Assembly: GCF_012070395.1 (NCBI RefSeq)
Contig: NZ_JAAFYS010000003.1
Span: 186,001-250,000 of the forward strand
Direction: 5' to 3'
Length of the DNA: 64,000 bases
Origin: Pseudoroseicyclus tamaricis
GTDB taxonomy: Bacteria; Pseudomonadota; Alphaproteobacteria; Rhodobacterales; Rhodobacteraceae
The notes under the pieces are model-generated. The model made no database searches. It saw only the letters and a list, made by a program, of their open reading frames with translations, and had not been told where the DNA came from. Positions within the stretch are counted from its first letter, which is position 1, and every line of letters starts with the position of its first letter. Shown in pieces: positions 52,579-63,764 of the stretch. Made by a program: the position numbers and the translations under genes.

Positions 52579-52916
52579 TGCGTGCCATCGGGGCTGCGGA
52601 AGCCGCCGCGACGGTCGCCGTCGCCCTTTTCCATCATCGGCTGCAGCTCCTCGGCCCCCGCCTTCAGCGCGCGGGCGAAAGCGGCATCGGGGTCTGCCAT
52701 GTAGAGATGGAGGACGGCGGGCGGGCCCTCATAGTCACTGACCATCAGGACCGTGTCGCCGATGCGGCATTCGCCGTGCATGATGCGTCCGCCCTCCTCG
52801 ATGACACGCAGGCGCTCGGCGCCGAAGACCTCTTCGCAAAACGCGAGCAGCCCCTGCGCATCAGGCACGTAGAGATAGGGGGCGAGGTCGGTGTATCCGT
52901 CCGGCTTGTAGCGCAT
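52554..52916 (-). CDS. VOC-superfamily (glyoxalase/PhnB-like) protein
   Basis: 120 residues: LAPYLYVPDAQGLLAFCEEVFGAE, HGECRIGDTVLMVSD, VLHLYMADPDAAFARALKAGAEEL, GGFRSPDGTQWYVA. This is the PhnB/YdeM-type single VOC protein with two beta-alpha-beta-beta-beta units; usually metal-binding, reaction unknown. It is 34 bases downstream of ileS and overlaps the methyltransferase gene. Confidence 0.85.
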   Translation of the reverse strand: MRYKPDGYTDLAPYLYVPDAQGLLAFCEEVFGAERLRVIEEGGRIMHGECRIGDTVLMVSDYEGPPAVLHLYMADPDAAFARALKAGAEELQPMMEKGDGDRRGGFRSPDGTQWYVAREV

Positions 52917-52949
52917 GGGGCCGAGCTTGCGCCCGGCCCCGGCGGCCCG

Positions 52950-55871
52950 TCAAGCGGGCACGTTCAGCTCGGTCAGCGCCTCGTCGCAGCGCCCGCAGAC
53001 GCCGGGATGCGAATGCGTGCCGACATCGGGGAGGATCTTCCAGCAGCGCTGGCATTTCTCGCCCTCGGCCCGCTCGAAGACCACTCCGATCCCCTCGACC
53101 TCCGGCATGCGGAAGGCCTCGGCCGGGGCGGGATCGGTTGTGATCTCGATGCCCGAGGTAATGCAGAGGTCCTCGAAGGAGACGGTCTTGAGCGCCGCGG
53201 CGGTCGCCTCGTCGACATGCACGACGGGGGCCGCCTCCAACGACGCGCCGATGGTCTTGTCGCGGCGGGCCACTTCAAGCGCGCCGGTGACGACGCGGCG
53301 GGCGCGGCGGATGGCGGCCCATTTCTCGGCCAGCGCCTCATCACGCCACGAGGCCGGGGTTTCCGGCATGTCCACGAGGTGAACGGAGCTCTCGTCGCCC
53401 GGGAAGCGCTCCAGCCAGACCTCTTCCATTGTGAAGACGAGGATCGGCGCGAGCCAGGTCGTCAGCCGGTGGAAGAGCAGGTCGAGCACCGTGCGGGCGG
53501 CGCGGCGGCGGGCGGTATCGCCGTCGCAATAGAGCGCGTCCTTGCGGATGTCGAAATAGACGGAGCTGAGGTCGATGGTGGCGAAGTGGAAGACCGCCTG
53601 CCAGACGCCCTGGAAGTCGAACGTCCGGTAGCCCTCGCGCACCTGAGCGTCGAGCTCGGCGAGGCGGTGCAGCACCCAGCGCTCAAGCTCGGGCATGTCG
53701 TCGGGCGCCACGCGATCTTCCTCACGGAAGTCGCCGAGGCTGCCCAGCAGGAACCGCATGGTATTGCGCAGGCGCCGGTAGCTGTCAGCCACGCCTTTCA
53801 GGATCTCGTCGCCGATGCGCTGGTCGGCGGTGTAATCCGTCTGCGCGACCCAGAGGCGCAGGATGTCGGCGCCGTATTGCTTGGTCACGTCGTCGGGCGC
53901 GATGGTGTTGCCCAGCGACTTCGACATCTTGTTGCCCTTGGCATCAAGCGTGAAGCCGGCGGTGACGACCTTGCGATAGGGCGCGCGGCCGATGGTGCCG
54001 CAGGCCTGCAAAAGCGAGGAGTGGAACCAGCCGCGGTGCTGGTCCGTGCCCTCGAGGTAGACATCGGCGATGCCGTCGTCGGTGCCGTCTTCGCGGTCAC
54101 GCAGCACGAAGGCGTGGGTGGAGCCGCTGTCGAACCAGACGTCGAGGATGTCGAAGACCTGCTCGTACTCCTTGGGGTCGACCTCGCCGGCGAGGAAGCG
54201 CTCTTTCGCGCCTTCCTTGTACCAAGCGTCGGCGCCCTCGGCTTCGAAGGCCTCGGTGATGCGCTGGTTGACCTTTTCTGACCTCAGCAGGAAGTCCGGC
54301 TGGTCGGGGGTCGCACCGACTTTCACGAAACAGGTCAGCGGCACGCCCCAGGCGCGCTGGCGGGAGAGCACCCAGTCGGGCCGCGCCTCCATCATCGAAT
54401 GCAGGCGGTTGCGGCCGGAACGGGGGGTCCATTCCACCTTGTCGATGGCGGTGAGCGCCCGCTCGCGGATGGTCTCACCCAGTTCGTCCTGCCCGTCGCC
54501 GACGGGGCGGTCGATGGCGGCGAACCATTGCGGCGTGTTGCGATAGATCAGCGGCGCCTTTGAGCGCCAGGAATGCGGGTAGGAGTGCTTGATCTTGCCG
54601 CGCGCGAGCAGGCCGCCATGGGCGACGAGCGTGTCGATCACCGCCTTGTTGGCGTCGCCTTCCTTGCCGGTCTCCTTCAGGATGCGGCGCCCGCCGAAGA
54701 GCGGCAGGTCGGGGCGGAAGGAGCCGTCGGGCAGCACGTTGTAGGTGATGACCTGCTCGAGCATCCCGAGTTCGCGGTAAAGCTCGAACTCTTCCATCCC
54801 GTGGGAGGGGGCGCAGTGCACGAAGCCGGTGCCCTCTTCGTCGGTCACGAAGGGGGCGGCGCGGAAGTCACGCGGCGCATCCCACTCACCCTCGGCGCCT
54901 TCGACGCCGGCGAGGGGGTGGGCGAGGCTCATCTTCTCCAGCGCCTCGACGGGCACATCGGCGACGCGGCCCCACTGGCCCTCTTCCAGCCGGGCGCGGC
55001 CGAAGACATCCGCCGCCAGCTTGTCAGCGAGCAGGAACTTGTCACCGGGCGCTGCCCAGCATTGCTCGGGCGTCTCGGTGACCTCGTAGAGCCCGTAGGA
55101 GAAGTCCGCCCCGTAGACGACCGCCTTGTTGGACGGGATCGTCCAAGGCGTCGTCGTCCAGATCACGACATTGGCGCCGTCGAACTCAGTGCCCTCCATG
55201 CCGAGCACCCTGAACTTCACCCAGATCGTGAAGCTCTCCTTGTCGTGGTATTCCACTTCGGCCTCGGCCAGCGCCGTCTCCTCGATGGGCGACCACATGA
55301 CCGGCTTGGAGCCCTGGTAGAGCGTGCCGTTCATGAGGAACTTCATGAATTCCTCGGCGATCACCCGCTCGGCGTGGAAATCCATGGTGAGGTAGGGCTC
55401 GGCCCAGTTGCCGGTGATGCCGAGGCGCTGGAACTCGGCGCGCTGCACATCCACCCAGCCGGCGGCGAAGTCGCGGCATTCCTGCCGGAATTCGAGGACG
55501 GGGACGTCGTCCTTGTCCTTGCCCTGCTGGCGGTATTTTTCCTCGATCTTCCACTCGATCGGCAGGCCGTGACAATCCCAGCCGGGGATGTAGCGGCTGT
55601 CATGCCCCATCATCTGGTGCGAGCGGACGACCATGTCCTTCAGCGTCTTGTTCAGCGCGTGGCCGATATGCAGGTGGCCGTTGGCGTAGGGAGGACCATC
55701 GTGGAGCGTGAAGGGCGGGCGGCCCTCCTTCTCGCGCAGGCGGTCGTAGACGCCGATCTTCTGCCAGCGGGCGAGCCACTCGGGCTCGCGCTTGGGCAGG
55801 CCGGCCCGCATGGGGAAGTCGGTCCTGGGGAGATTGAGGGTGTCTTTGTATTCAGGCGTGTCGGCGCACAT
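52950..55871 (-). CDS. ileS: Isoleucyl-tRNA synthetase
   Basis: 973 residues, class I. HIGH is at GHLHIGHALNKTLKD; KMSKS at KGNKMSKSLGN; the editing domain (CP1) includes VIWTTTPWTIPSN; the C-terminal zinc site is CQRCWKILP ... CGRCDEAL. Charges tRNA-Ile. Start ATG 55871. Complete, with bacterial-type layout. Confidence 0.98.
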   Translation of the reverse strand: MCADTPEYKDTLNLPRTDFPMRAGLPKREPEWLARWQKIGVYDRLREKEGRPPFTLHDGPPYANGHLHIGHALNKTLKDMVVRSHQMMGHDSRYIPGWDCHGLPIEWKIEEKYRQQGKDKDDVPVLEFRQECRDFAAGWVDVQRAEFQRLGITGNWAEPYLTMDFHAERVIAEEFMKFLMNGTLYQGSKPVMWSPIEETALAEAEVEYHDKESFTIWVKFRVLGMEGTEFDGANVVIWTTTPWTIPSNKAVVYGADFSYGLYEVTETPEQCWAAPGDKFLLADKLAADVFGRARLEEGQWGRVADVPVEALEKMSLAHPLAGVEGAEGEWDAPRDFRAAPFVTDEEGTGFVHCAPSHGMEEFELYRELGMLEQVITYNVLPDGSFRPDLPLFGGRRILKETGKEGDANKAVIDTLVAHGGLLARGKIKHSYPHSWRSKAPLIYRNTPQWFAAIDRPVGDGQDELGETIRERALTAIDKVEWTPRSGRNRLHSMMEARPDWVLSRQRAWGVPLTCFVKVGATPDQPDFLLRSEKVNQRITEAFEAEGADAWYKEGAKERFLAGEVDPKEYEQVFDILDVWFDSGSTHAFVLRDREDGTDDGIADVYLEGTDQHRGWFHSSLLQACGTIGRAPYRKVVTAGFTLDAKGNKMSKSLGNTIAPDDVTKQYGADILRLWVAQTDYTADQRIGDEILKGVADSYRRLRNTMRFLLGSLGDFREEDRVAPDDMPELERWVLHRLAELDAQVREGYRTFDFQGVWQAVFHFATIDLSSVYFDIRKDALYCDGDTARRRAARTVLDLLFHRLTTWLAPILVFTMEEVWLERFPGDESSVHLVDMPETPASWRDEALAEKWAAIRRARRVVTGALEVARRDKTIGASLEAAPVVHVDEATAAALKTVSFEDLCITSGIEITTDPAPAEAFRMPEVEGIGVVFERAEGEKCQRCWKILPDVGTHSHPGVCGRCDEALTELNVPA

Positions 55872-56082
55872 GGGGACGGTCTCGTTTCCAGCGGGAAAGG
55901 GGGATCAGGCGGTGCGAGTCTCGGCACCTTCGCCCGGCGGCTCCGGTCTCAGAGCGCCGGGGACGTAATTCGAATGATCCGGGTCGGCCTGTGCATGGGG
56001 CGCGTTATAAGTCGGCCCGCGAGGGGGGTAAAGCGCCTGCAGGGCCCCTGCTCGGCCCGCCCTGCCGGGCGGGCTCGCCCCC

Positions 56083-56874
56083 TCATTGCCCGAAGAGGAT
56101 GTCGACGGCCGTCATGCCGTGATCGAAGGCGCCGGTGGCGAGGAAGGCCTGCACCTGGGCGATGACGAAGGGGTTGTTCATCAGGAAGGTGTGGCTCACC
56201 GGCAGGACGAGGAAGTCCGCCTGCCCCGGCAGCGCCGCCGACTGGACGGAGACCTTGCCGTCGTCGGGCCCCTCGATCAGCGCCGAGTAGAAGGGGTTGA
56301 GCGAGCCGGTGCCGGCGATGACGCCCACCGGGTAGTCGGGCGGCGGCAGCTGGTTCGGCAAGGCGGAGGCATCCGTCCCCAGCTCCTGCCCCGCGGGGCC
56401 GTAGAGCCATTCGAAGAGGGGCAGGTCCTCGAAGGTGTCCACCAGCTCGGTGCCGTTGTTGGGCGGGGCGAGCATGACGACGCGACCGAGGCGCGGCAGC
56501 TCATGCTCCGCCAGCCAGAGCCGGGTGAGGATGCCGCCCATGGAATGGGTGACGATGTCGATCTCCGCCGCGTCGCCGCAGGCGGCGATGTCGCGCGGCA
56601 GCACCGTGGCGGCCAGTGTCTCGATGGATTCGCTCGTGGAGGGGTAGCCGAGGTTGACGACGCGGTAGCCGTCGCCCTCCAGCACCTCCTGCATGACGAG
56701 GAAGCTCTCCTCCCCCCGGGCCAGCCCGTGCAGGAGGATGACGCAGGCATCCTCCGGGGCCGTGGGCGCCGCGGCCGGTTCGGCGCTGCGCGGCCCCGTC
56801 TCCGCCACGGCGAGGCCGGCCACGAAGAGGCAGGCGACCAGGGCCGAGCGGAAGAGGCGGCGGGAGCTTTCCAT
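56083..56874 (-). CDS. Secreted alpha/beta-hydrolase, lipase-like
   Basis: 263 residues with a signal peptide (1-24, ending AVAE). [15 protein letters not shown] gives the oxyanion loop, the nucleophile Ser is in [15 protein letters not shown], and the His in [14 protein letters not shown]. The plan is that of class-I/PGAP1-like triacylglycerol lipases or esterases. Substrate unknown. No chaperone gene (lif) adjacent. Confidence 0.85.
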   Translation of the reverse strand: MESSRRLFRSALVACLFVAGLAVAETGPRSAEPAAAPTAPEDACVILLHGLARGEESFLVMQEVLEGDGYRVVNLGYPSTSESIETLAATVLPRDIAACGDAAEIDIVTHSMGGILTRLWLAEHELPRLGRVVMLAPPNNGTELVDTFEDLPLFEWLYGPAGQELGTDASALPNQLPPPDYPVGVIAGTGSLNPFYSALIEGPDDGKVSVQSAALPGQADFLVLPVSHTFLMNNPFVIAQVQAFLATGAFDHGMTAVDILFGQ

Positions 56875-56957
56875 GAGGTAGATCTAGCGCAAGCCGCGGC
56901 CGGAGAAAGCCCGACGCGCCGGCGACCTTGCGTCGCGGCGGCTGCGGGGCGGCGCGC

Positions 56958-57371
56958 TCAGGGAAGGGCGCGCGATTGCAGGCTGAGGAGCGCGCTCAGG
57001 GCCGCCTCCGCCTGCGCCTCTGGGACGAAGACATGATCGTGGTGATGGGCGGCGACAACGTTGGCGGGGATGCCCGCCTCCGCCAGCGCGCCGGAGACGG
57101 CGGCGGTGAGGCCGACGCCGGTTAGCGAGGAATAGACGTTAAGCGTGATCTGCCGCATCGGCTGGTCGGCGGGAAGGCCGAGCCCCCGGGCCTTTTCCAC
57201 CGGCAGGATCAGTGACATCCCCTCCGCCTCGGCGAAGAGCCCGCGGGCGTGAGGCAGCGCGGCGCCGAGGGCCTCGGCCTCCGTCACTGAGCAGAAGACG
57301 AAGACGCCGGAGACGAGGACGGGCGTCATGCCGGCGATCATCTCGGCTTCGTTGGTGATGGGGTCGGGCAT
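56958..57371 (-). CDS. ACT-domain protein
   Basis: 137 residues from ATG 57371. Two ACT-like halves: MTPVLVSGVFVFCSVTEAEAL and LILPVEKARGLGL, then ITLNVYSSLTGVGLTAAVSGALAEAGIPANVVAAHHHDHVFVP. PF10000/PF13840-type. ACT domains bind amino acids; no enzyme part is fused. Regulatory role unproven. Confidence 0.85.
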   Translation of the reverse strand: MPDPITNEAEMIAGMTPVLVSGVFVFCSVTEAEALGAALPHARGLFAEAEGMSLILPVEKARGLGLPADQPMRQITLNVYSSLTGVGLTAAVSGALAEAGIPANVVAAHHHDHVFVPEAQAEAALSALLSLQSRALP

Positions 57372-57453
57372 GGGGGCGAGCGTAGGGGGCGGGAGGCTGT
57401 TTGTCACGCCGCCGCCCGCCGGGCGGTGCGTGGGGCGTGGAACGCCAACCTTG

Positions 57454-57978
57454 TCAGAAAATCGCGTCGCGCTCCTCATCCAGGACCGCCGCCCCGGTGA
57501 AGAAGGCGAAATCCCGTTCCGGGGTCAGGTCAAACCTGAAAATCCTCTCAAGGGCGCCGAAACCGGCGACCGCCTGATCCGGCGCTCCGGCGATATCGGC
57601 CTCCGAGGCGCTCCCTTCGAGAATCCTTTCTGACTCGCCCAGCCCCTCCACCAGGAAGAAATGCTCCGGCGCCGGCCCGCCGGCGCGAAAACGCGGCGGC
57701 GCGGCCAGCTCCGGCGGCACCGGGACGTCCGCCAGCTTGGTGGCCTCGCCCGCCCGGACCATGCGGGGCAGGTCGACGAAGACCGACGTCAGCAGCGGCT
57801 GCGACAAGATCGCTGGCACGTCCTCGGGCACGTTCTCAGCGACCCCGCGGAACAGCCGCATCAACTGCCCCAGCCGTGGCCCCCACCCGTCCGTCACCTC
57901 GTGGGTGCAGAGGCCAAACCCCATGTGCGAGCCGAAATGAAAGGCGTAGAGCCCGCCGACCAGAGATTTGCCTGCCAT
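57454..57978 (-). CDS. Unknown 174-residue protein
   Basis: From ATG 57978; not recognised. N-terminus KSLVGGLYAFHFGSHMGFGLCTHEVTDGWGPRLGQLMRLF suggests a small beta-barrel like the immunity-26/SH3-type proteins, but the similarity is weak (read in parts). No signal peptide and no membrane helix. Composition is like its neighbours, so it is probably a native gene. Nothing in the context tells its function. Confidence 0.6.
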   Translation of the reverse strand: MAGKSLVGGLYAFHFGSHMGFGLCTHEVTDGWGPRLGQLMRLFRGVAENVPEDVPAILSQPLLTSVFVDLPRMVRAGEATKLADVPVPPELAAPPRFRAGGPAPEHFFLVEGLGESERILEGSASEADIAGAPDQAVAGFGALERIFRFDLTPERDFAFFTGAAVLDEERDAIF

Positions 57979-58177
57979 CTCGTGTCCTCTCCGGCTTCCA
58001 GAACGGTCAGACATTGGTTGGAACATGCCACTTATTCAACCGTATCTGGCGCCAAGCACCGCCTTCAGTGGCGAGCCTTTCGAAAATCGGATCTTGGTGC
58101 ATCCACCGTGATGAGCCGGTGGGGCACGCCAAATGCCGACGGCTGTATGCAAAAGACATCAGCCGAGGGCCATTCAT

Positions 58178-58213
58178 CCGGACATAGAAAAGGGCGCCCC
58201 GAGAGGCGCCCTT
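58178..58213 (-). terminator. groES-groEL operon terminator followed by the TTTCTATGTCCGG motif
   Basis: On the minus strand, AAGGGCGCC/GGCGCCCTT (9-bp stem, 6-base loop, 58190-58213) is followed directly by TTTTCTATGTCCGG. It lies 28 bases past the groEL stop. The 13-nt motif matches that at 13065-13077 exactly. Confidence 0.9.
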
Positions 58214-58240
58214 CCCTGAAGTCCCGAATGGCGGGGCAGA

Positions 58241-59899
<1,659 letters not shown>

Positions 59900-59956
59900 C
59901 TAGTGTTTCTGTTGTTCGTCCAGAGCCGGGCCGGCATTGGGCGCCGGCCGCGCGGC

Positions 59957-60247
59957 TCAGGCAGCGATGATGCCGAGGATGTCGCTCTCTTTCATGATGA
60001 GCAGCTCCTGGCCGTCGATCGTCACTTCCGTGCCCGACCACTTGCCGAACAGGACGCGATCACCGGCTTTGACGCCCATCTCGATCAGCTCGCCCGAATC
60101 CTTGCGGGCACCGTCACCACAGGCGACGACTTCGCCTTCGGCCGGCTTTTCTTTCGCGCTGTCGGGAATGATCAGACCGCCCTTGGTCTTCTCTTCGGAT
60201 TCTACGCGGCGGACCAGCACGCGGTCGTGAAGCGGCTTGAATGCCAT
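59957..60247 (-). CDS. groES: Co-chaperonin GroES
   Basis: 96 residues from ATG 60247 (a GGAGC ribosome site just upstream). [32 protein letters not shown], the mobile loop, and [13 protein letters not shown]. The 7-mer lid of GroEL. First gene of the operon, 77 bases after the CIRCE element. Confidence 0.97.
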   Translation of the reverse strand: MAFKPLHDRVLVRRVESEEKTKGGLIIPDSAKEKPAEGEVVACGDGARKDSGELIEMGVKAGDRVLFGKWSGTEVTIDGQELLIMKESDILGIIAA

Positions 60248-60323
60248 CTTTGCAGCTCCCTGGCTCAAAGTTCCTTCGGTCGGGGCCCGCCGCCCGGTCT
60301 AGGACCGGTCGGGATGCGCCCCT

Positions 60324-60350
60324 TTAGCACTCTCCTTGGGTGAGTGCTAA
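60324..60350 (-). promoter_or_regulatory. CIRCE operator (HrcA binding site)
   Basis: TTAGCACTC, nine bases, GAGTGCTAA: a perfect match to the CIRCE consensus. It directly follows the promoter (60359-60387) and precedes groES. HrcA, encoded elsewhere, would repress the operon until heat shock. Confidence 0.97.
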
Positions 60351-60358
60351 CAGCGCGG

Positions 60359-60387
60359 GACTTAGGCTCCGCGACCCGTCCTGTCAA
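60359..60387 (-). promoter_or_regulatory. Probable sigma-70-type promoter of groES-groEL
   Basis: On the minus strand TTGACA, a 17-base spacer, then TAAGTC. The -35 box is perfect and the -10 box moderate. Transcription would start about at the first bases of the CIRCE element, as in other groE operons of this group. Confidence 0.75.
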
Positions 60388-60686
60388 GCGCGTGATGTGG
60401 CGGGAGGGAGGCACCGGAGGGCCGTTTGCGGCCGATTGCGCGGGCGCGCGGGCGGCGCTATTCAAGCGAAGGACACGGAGGATAGCTCAGATGGGCTTTC
60501 GCAGCAACCGGACGCGCTGAACGCGCCCCCTGCCGTTGCCACCGGGCTGATCCAGCCCCGGCCCCGCAACGCCTCCCGGAGCTCGCCCGACGCGGGTGAC
60601 CCCGGCCCAGCCCCTCCGCCAGGACGCGGAGACTTCGTTGCCACGGCCGGCCCGTCGCCGGCTCCATTCCATATCAGGAAACCCCC
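60388..60686. other. Gap between the groE promoter and the small basic gene
   Basis: About 300 bases of GC-rich sequence. Frames on both strands are low complexity with no recognisable domain. Nothing further is seen. Confidence 0.45.
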
Positions 60687-60842
60687 ATGCCCAAGAGCAA
60701 GACGCCCCGCGGCAAGAGCCGCAAGGGCGGCGCCACGCCGTCCAAACCTGCCGCCCCCACCGAGAAGACCACGTCCCGCGGCGGCCCGCCCGCCGAGGCC
60801 AAGCCCCGGCCCCCGCGCCGCCTGCCGGGCCGGAAGGGCTGA
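60687..60842 (+). CDS. Small basic protein of 51 residues, unknown
   Basis: ATG 60687 with AGGAA 9 bases upstream; reads MPKSKTPRGKSRKGG and ends RPPRRLPGRKG before TGA. Rich in Lys, Arg, Pro and Gly, without aromatic or long hydrophobic runs, so it is likely disordered and nucleic-acid-binding if made. Tandem basic-Pro spacing resembles histone-H1-type tails. The ribosome site and lack of rare codons support it moderately. Confidence 0.45.
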   Translation: MPKSKTPRGKSRKGGATPSKPAAPTEKTTSRGGPPAEAKPRPPRRLPGRKG

Positions 60843-60950
60843 AGCGAGGCGCGGCGCCCTCGCGGCGCCGCGCTACCCCGGTGCGTCGGGGGTGGAGCCT
60901 CGGCGCCCCCGCCCCTAGGCTCGCCGTCGAGCCACCGACGGGAGCCGCCG

Positions 60951-61874
60951 ATGTACCCTTTCCTCTCCACCACCCAGCCGCACGCCCCCGCGGCGCTGCT
61001 GGCCCGGGCCCGCGCCCGCAAGCGGGCGCCGCGCGTCGCGCTCGTCAACGCCGGCGCGCCGCACCCGCTGCAGGGGATCCGCGAGGCCGCCGATGCGGGC
61101 CTCGCCGAGCCCATCCTCATCGGCGACGCAGATAAGATCCGCGCCACTGCGGCGGAGATCGGCTGGGACATCTCCCACCTCGCCCTTCACCACGCCCCGC
61201 AGGACGAGGCCGCCCCCCTCGCCGCCCGTCTCGCGCGGGAGGGGGAGGCAGACGCGGTGATGAAGGGGCAGATCCACACCTCGACCTTCCTCAAGGCGCT
61301 CCTGCCCTCCGCCGCCGGGCTGCGCGAGCCGGGCACGCGCTGCGGGCATGTCTTTCACATCACCATGCCGGGCGACGACCGCCCATTGCTGCTCACCGAC
61401 GCCGCCCTCAACGTCGACCCCGATGTCGAGACGCGGAAGGCCTGCCTGACCCAGGCGGTGATGCTGGCGCAGCGGCTCGGCGTGGCCCGCCCGAAGGCCG
61501 GCATCCTCGCCCCGACGGAGGACCCGATCCCCACCGTGCCCAACACGATGGAGGCGCGCGAGATCGCCGACTGGGCGGCGGGGGCGCTGCCGGAGGCCAT
61601 CGTCGAGGGGCCGATGGCGCTGGACCTGATTTTTTCCGACGCCGCCGCGAGCGCCAAGAGCTACGCCAGCCGCGTCTCGGGCGATGCCGACATCATGCTG
61701 GTGCCGAACATCACGTCCGGCAATGCCATCTTCAAGTTGATGGTCCTCGGCATGGGCTGCTGCGCCGCCGGCATCGTGCTCGGGCTGAAGGTGCCGGTGC
61801 TGCTCACCTCCCGCAGCCAGACGGCCCCGGCGCGCCTCGCCTCCGCCGCGCTCGGCGCCGTCATGGCGCCATGA
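60951..61874 (+). CDS. Phosphate acetyl/butyryltransferase (PTA/PTB)
   Basis: 307 residues. PRVALVNAGAPHPLQGIREA, DAVMKGQIHTSTFLKALL, LTDAALNVDPDVETRKACL, GPMALDLIFSDAAASAKSY, VSGDADIMLVPNITSGNAIFK: the catalytic domain of the PTA/PTB family (PF01515), without the N-terminal regulatory part of long Pta. Interconverts acyl-CoA and acyl phosphate. ATGA overlap with the kinase gene makes acetate as product most likely. Confidence 0.93.
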   Translation: MYPFLSTTQPHAPAALLARARARKRAPRVALVNAGAPHPLQGIREAADAGLAEPILIGDADKIRATAAEIGWDISHLALHHAPQDEAAPLAARLAREGEADAVMKGQIHTSTFLKALLPSAAGLREPGTRCGHVFHITMPGDDRPLLLTDAALNVDPDVETRKACLTQAVMLAQRLGVARPKAGILAPTEDPIPTVPNTMEAREIADWAAGALPEAIVEGPMALDLIFSDAAASAKSYASRVSGDADIMLVPNITSGNAIFKLMVLGMGCCAAGIVLGLKVPVLLTSRSQTAPARLASAALGAVMAP

Positions 61875-62929
61875 CCGGGCCGATCCTCGTCCTCAACGCC
61901 GGCTCTTCCTCGCTGAAGGCGGAGCTCTTCGGGGAGGGCCTCGCCTCCCTCCTCGCCCTCTCCGTCTCCGAGATCGGCGGGGCCGGGGAGCTGGTGGTCG
62001 GCGAGGCGCGCCGCCCCGTCTCCGCCCCCGGCCACGAGGCGGCGCTGGCCCTGCTGCTGGAGGCGCTGGAAGCCGCGGGCCACCCGCCGGAGAGCCTGCG
62101 CGCCGCAGGACACCGCGTCGTCCATGGCGGCGGGCTGACGGCGCCGGCGCGGGTGACGGAGGAGGTGCTGGAGATCATCCGCGCCGCCTGCCCCCTCGCC
62201 CCGCTCCACAACCCGGCCAACCTCGCCGGCATCGAGGCCCTCGCCCGGCTCGCGCCCGCCCTTCCCCAGACGGCGAGCTTCGACACCGCCTTCCACGCAA
62301 CCCAGCCGCCCCTGGCGACGACTTACGCCCTGCCTCAGGCGCTGCGTGACCGGGGCCTGCGCCGCTACGGCTTCCACGGCCTCTCCTATGCCTCCCTCGT
62401 CGCCCGGCTCGACCCGCTGCCCCGCCGCCTCCTCGCGCTGCACCTCGGCAACGGCGCCTCGCTCTGCGCCATCGAGGAGGGCCGCTCCGTCGCCACCTCC
62501 ATGGGCTACTCGCCGGCGAGCGGGCTGGTGATGGGCACCCGCGCCGGCGACATCGACGCCGCGCTCGTCCTGCGCCTCGCCGCCGAGGAGGGCATTGCGG
62601 GCGCCGAGGAGATCCTGCTGCGGCAGAGCGGCCTCACCGGCCTCGCCGGCACCAACGACATGCAGACGCTGCTGGCCCGCCCCGATGCCGAGGCCCGCTT
62701 CGCCGTCGACGCCTTCTGCTACTGGGCGATCCGCCACGGCGCCTCCGCCGTCGCCGCCATGGGCGGGCTCGACGCCATCGTCTTCACCGGCGGCATCGGC
62801 GAGCATGCCGCCCCCGTGCGTGAGGCCATCGCCGCCGGACTCGCCTTCCTCGGCCCCGCCGAGGTACGGGTGATGGAGGCCGACGAGGAACGGCAGATTG
62901 CCCGCGATGCGCTCGCCCTCCTTGCCTGA
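61871..62929 (+). CDS. ackA: Acetate kinase family protein
   Basis: 352 residues, start overlapping the stop of the acyltransferase gene. ILVLNAGSSSLKAELF, GHRVVHGG, SFDTAFHATQPP, YGFHGLSYASLV, HLGNGASLCAIEEGRSVATSMGYSP, GLVMGTRAGDID, FTGGIGEHA: all active-site blocks are present. About 45 residues shorter than most AckA. Makes ATP and acetate from acetyl phosphate, or the reverse. Confidence 0.93.
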   Translation: MTGPILVLNAGSSSLKAELFGEGLASLLALSVSEIGGAGELVVGEARRPVSAPGHEAALALLLEALEAAGHPPESLRAAGHRVVHGGGLTAPARVTEEVLEIIRAACPLAPLHNPANLAGIEALARLAPALPQTASFDTAFHATQPPLATTYALPQALRDRGLRRYGFHGLSYASLVARLDPLPRRLLALHLGNGASLCAIEEGRSVATSMGYSPASGLVMGTRAGDIDAALVLRLAAEEGIAGAEEILLRQSGLTGLAGTNDMQTLLARPDAEARFAVDAFCYWAIRHGASAVAAMGGLDAIVFTGGIGEHAAPVREAIAAGLAFLGPAEVRVMEADEERQIARDALALLA

Positions 62930-62974
62930 GCCGCCCCGATCCCCATAGTGTCCGCCGGCAACAGGGAGGGCACC

Positions 62975-63739
62975 ATGCAGGCGAAGTACCCCGATCTCTC
63001 GGGCGCGCCGGTCTTCATCACCGGCGGCGGCAGCGGCATCGGCGCCCTTCTGGTCGAGGGGTTCCTGCGCCAGAACGCCCGCGTCGCCTTCTGTGACATC
63101 GTCGACAGCACCGAGTTCGCCGACCGCATGGGCGAGGAGACGGGCGCCCGCCCGCTGTTCCTCGATGCCGACGTCACCGACACGGGCGCCCTCAAGGCCG
63201 CCATGCGCAATGCGGAGGAGGCGCACGGGCCCCTCGCCGTGCTCGTCAACAACGCCGCCAACGACCAGCGCGCCGAGGCCGACGAGGTGGACGAGGCCTT
63301 CTGGGACTGGTCACTCTCGCTCAACCTCAAGCAGCAGTTCTTTGCGGCGCAGGAGGCGGCGGCGCAGATGCGCAAGCGCGGCGGCGGGCGGATCGTCAAT
63401 TACTCGTCCATCGCCCATGCGCTCGGCGGCGCGAACATGACGTCCTACGTCGCCGCCAAGGCCGGCGTCGCGGGGATGACCCGCTCGCTCGCCCGCGCCT
63501 GGGGCAAGGAGGGCATCCGCGTCAACGCCATCGCCCCCGGCCTCGTGGTGACGGAGCGGCAGAGGGAGCTCTGGATCACCGAGGAGGGGCTGAAATCCCA
63601 TGTCGGCGGCCAGGCCATACCCCGCCCCATTGCGCCGGAGGATCTCGTCGGCCCGACGCTCTTCCTCGCCTCCGAGGCCAGCGCGATGATCGCCGCGCAG
63701 GTGATCGTCGTCGACGGCGGCTACGTGATCCACGCATGA
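62975..63739 (+). CDS. SDR-family oxidoreductase (sugar dehydrogenase-like)
   Basis: 254 residues from ATG 62975 (AGGGAGGG upstream). TGGGSGIGALLVEGF (nucleotide-binding), NNAANDQRAE, YSSIAHALGGANMTSYVAAKAGV (Ser, Tyr and Lys), GLVVTERQ, VVDGGY. A classical SDR with the look of bacterial aldose (galactose/arabinose-type) dehydrogenases. The dgoK gene 25 bases later supports a role in oxidation of a sugar that is then degraded through a 2-keto-3-deoxy acid. Confidence 0.88.
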   Translation: MQAKYPDLSGAPVFITGGGSGIGALLVEGFLRQNARVAFCDIVDSTEFADRMGEETGARPLFLDADVTDTGALKAAMRNAEEAHGPLAVLVNNAANDQRAEADEVDEAFWDWSLSLNLKQQFFAAQEAAAQMRKRGGGRIVNYSSIAHALGGANMTSYVAAKAGVAGMTRSLARAWGKEGIRVNAIAPGLVVTERQRELWITEEGLKSHVGGQAIPRPIAPEDLVGPTLFLASEASAMIAAQVIVVDGGYVIHA

Positions 63740-63764
63740 CCCGCCTCGCCCGGAAGGACAGAGC

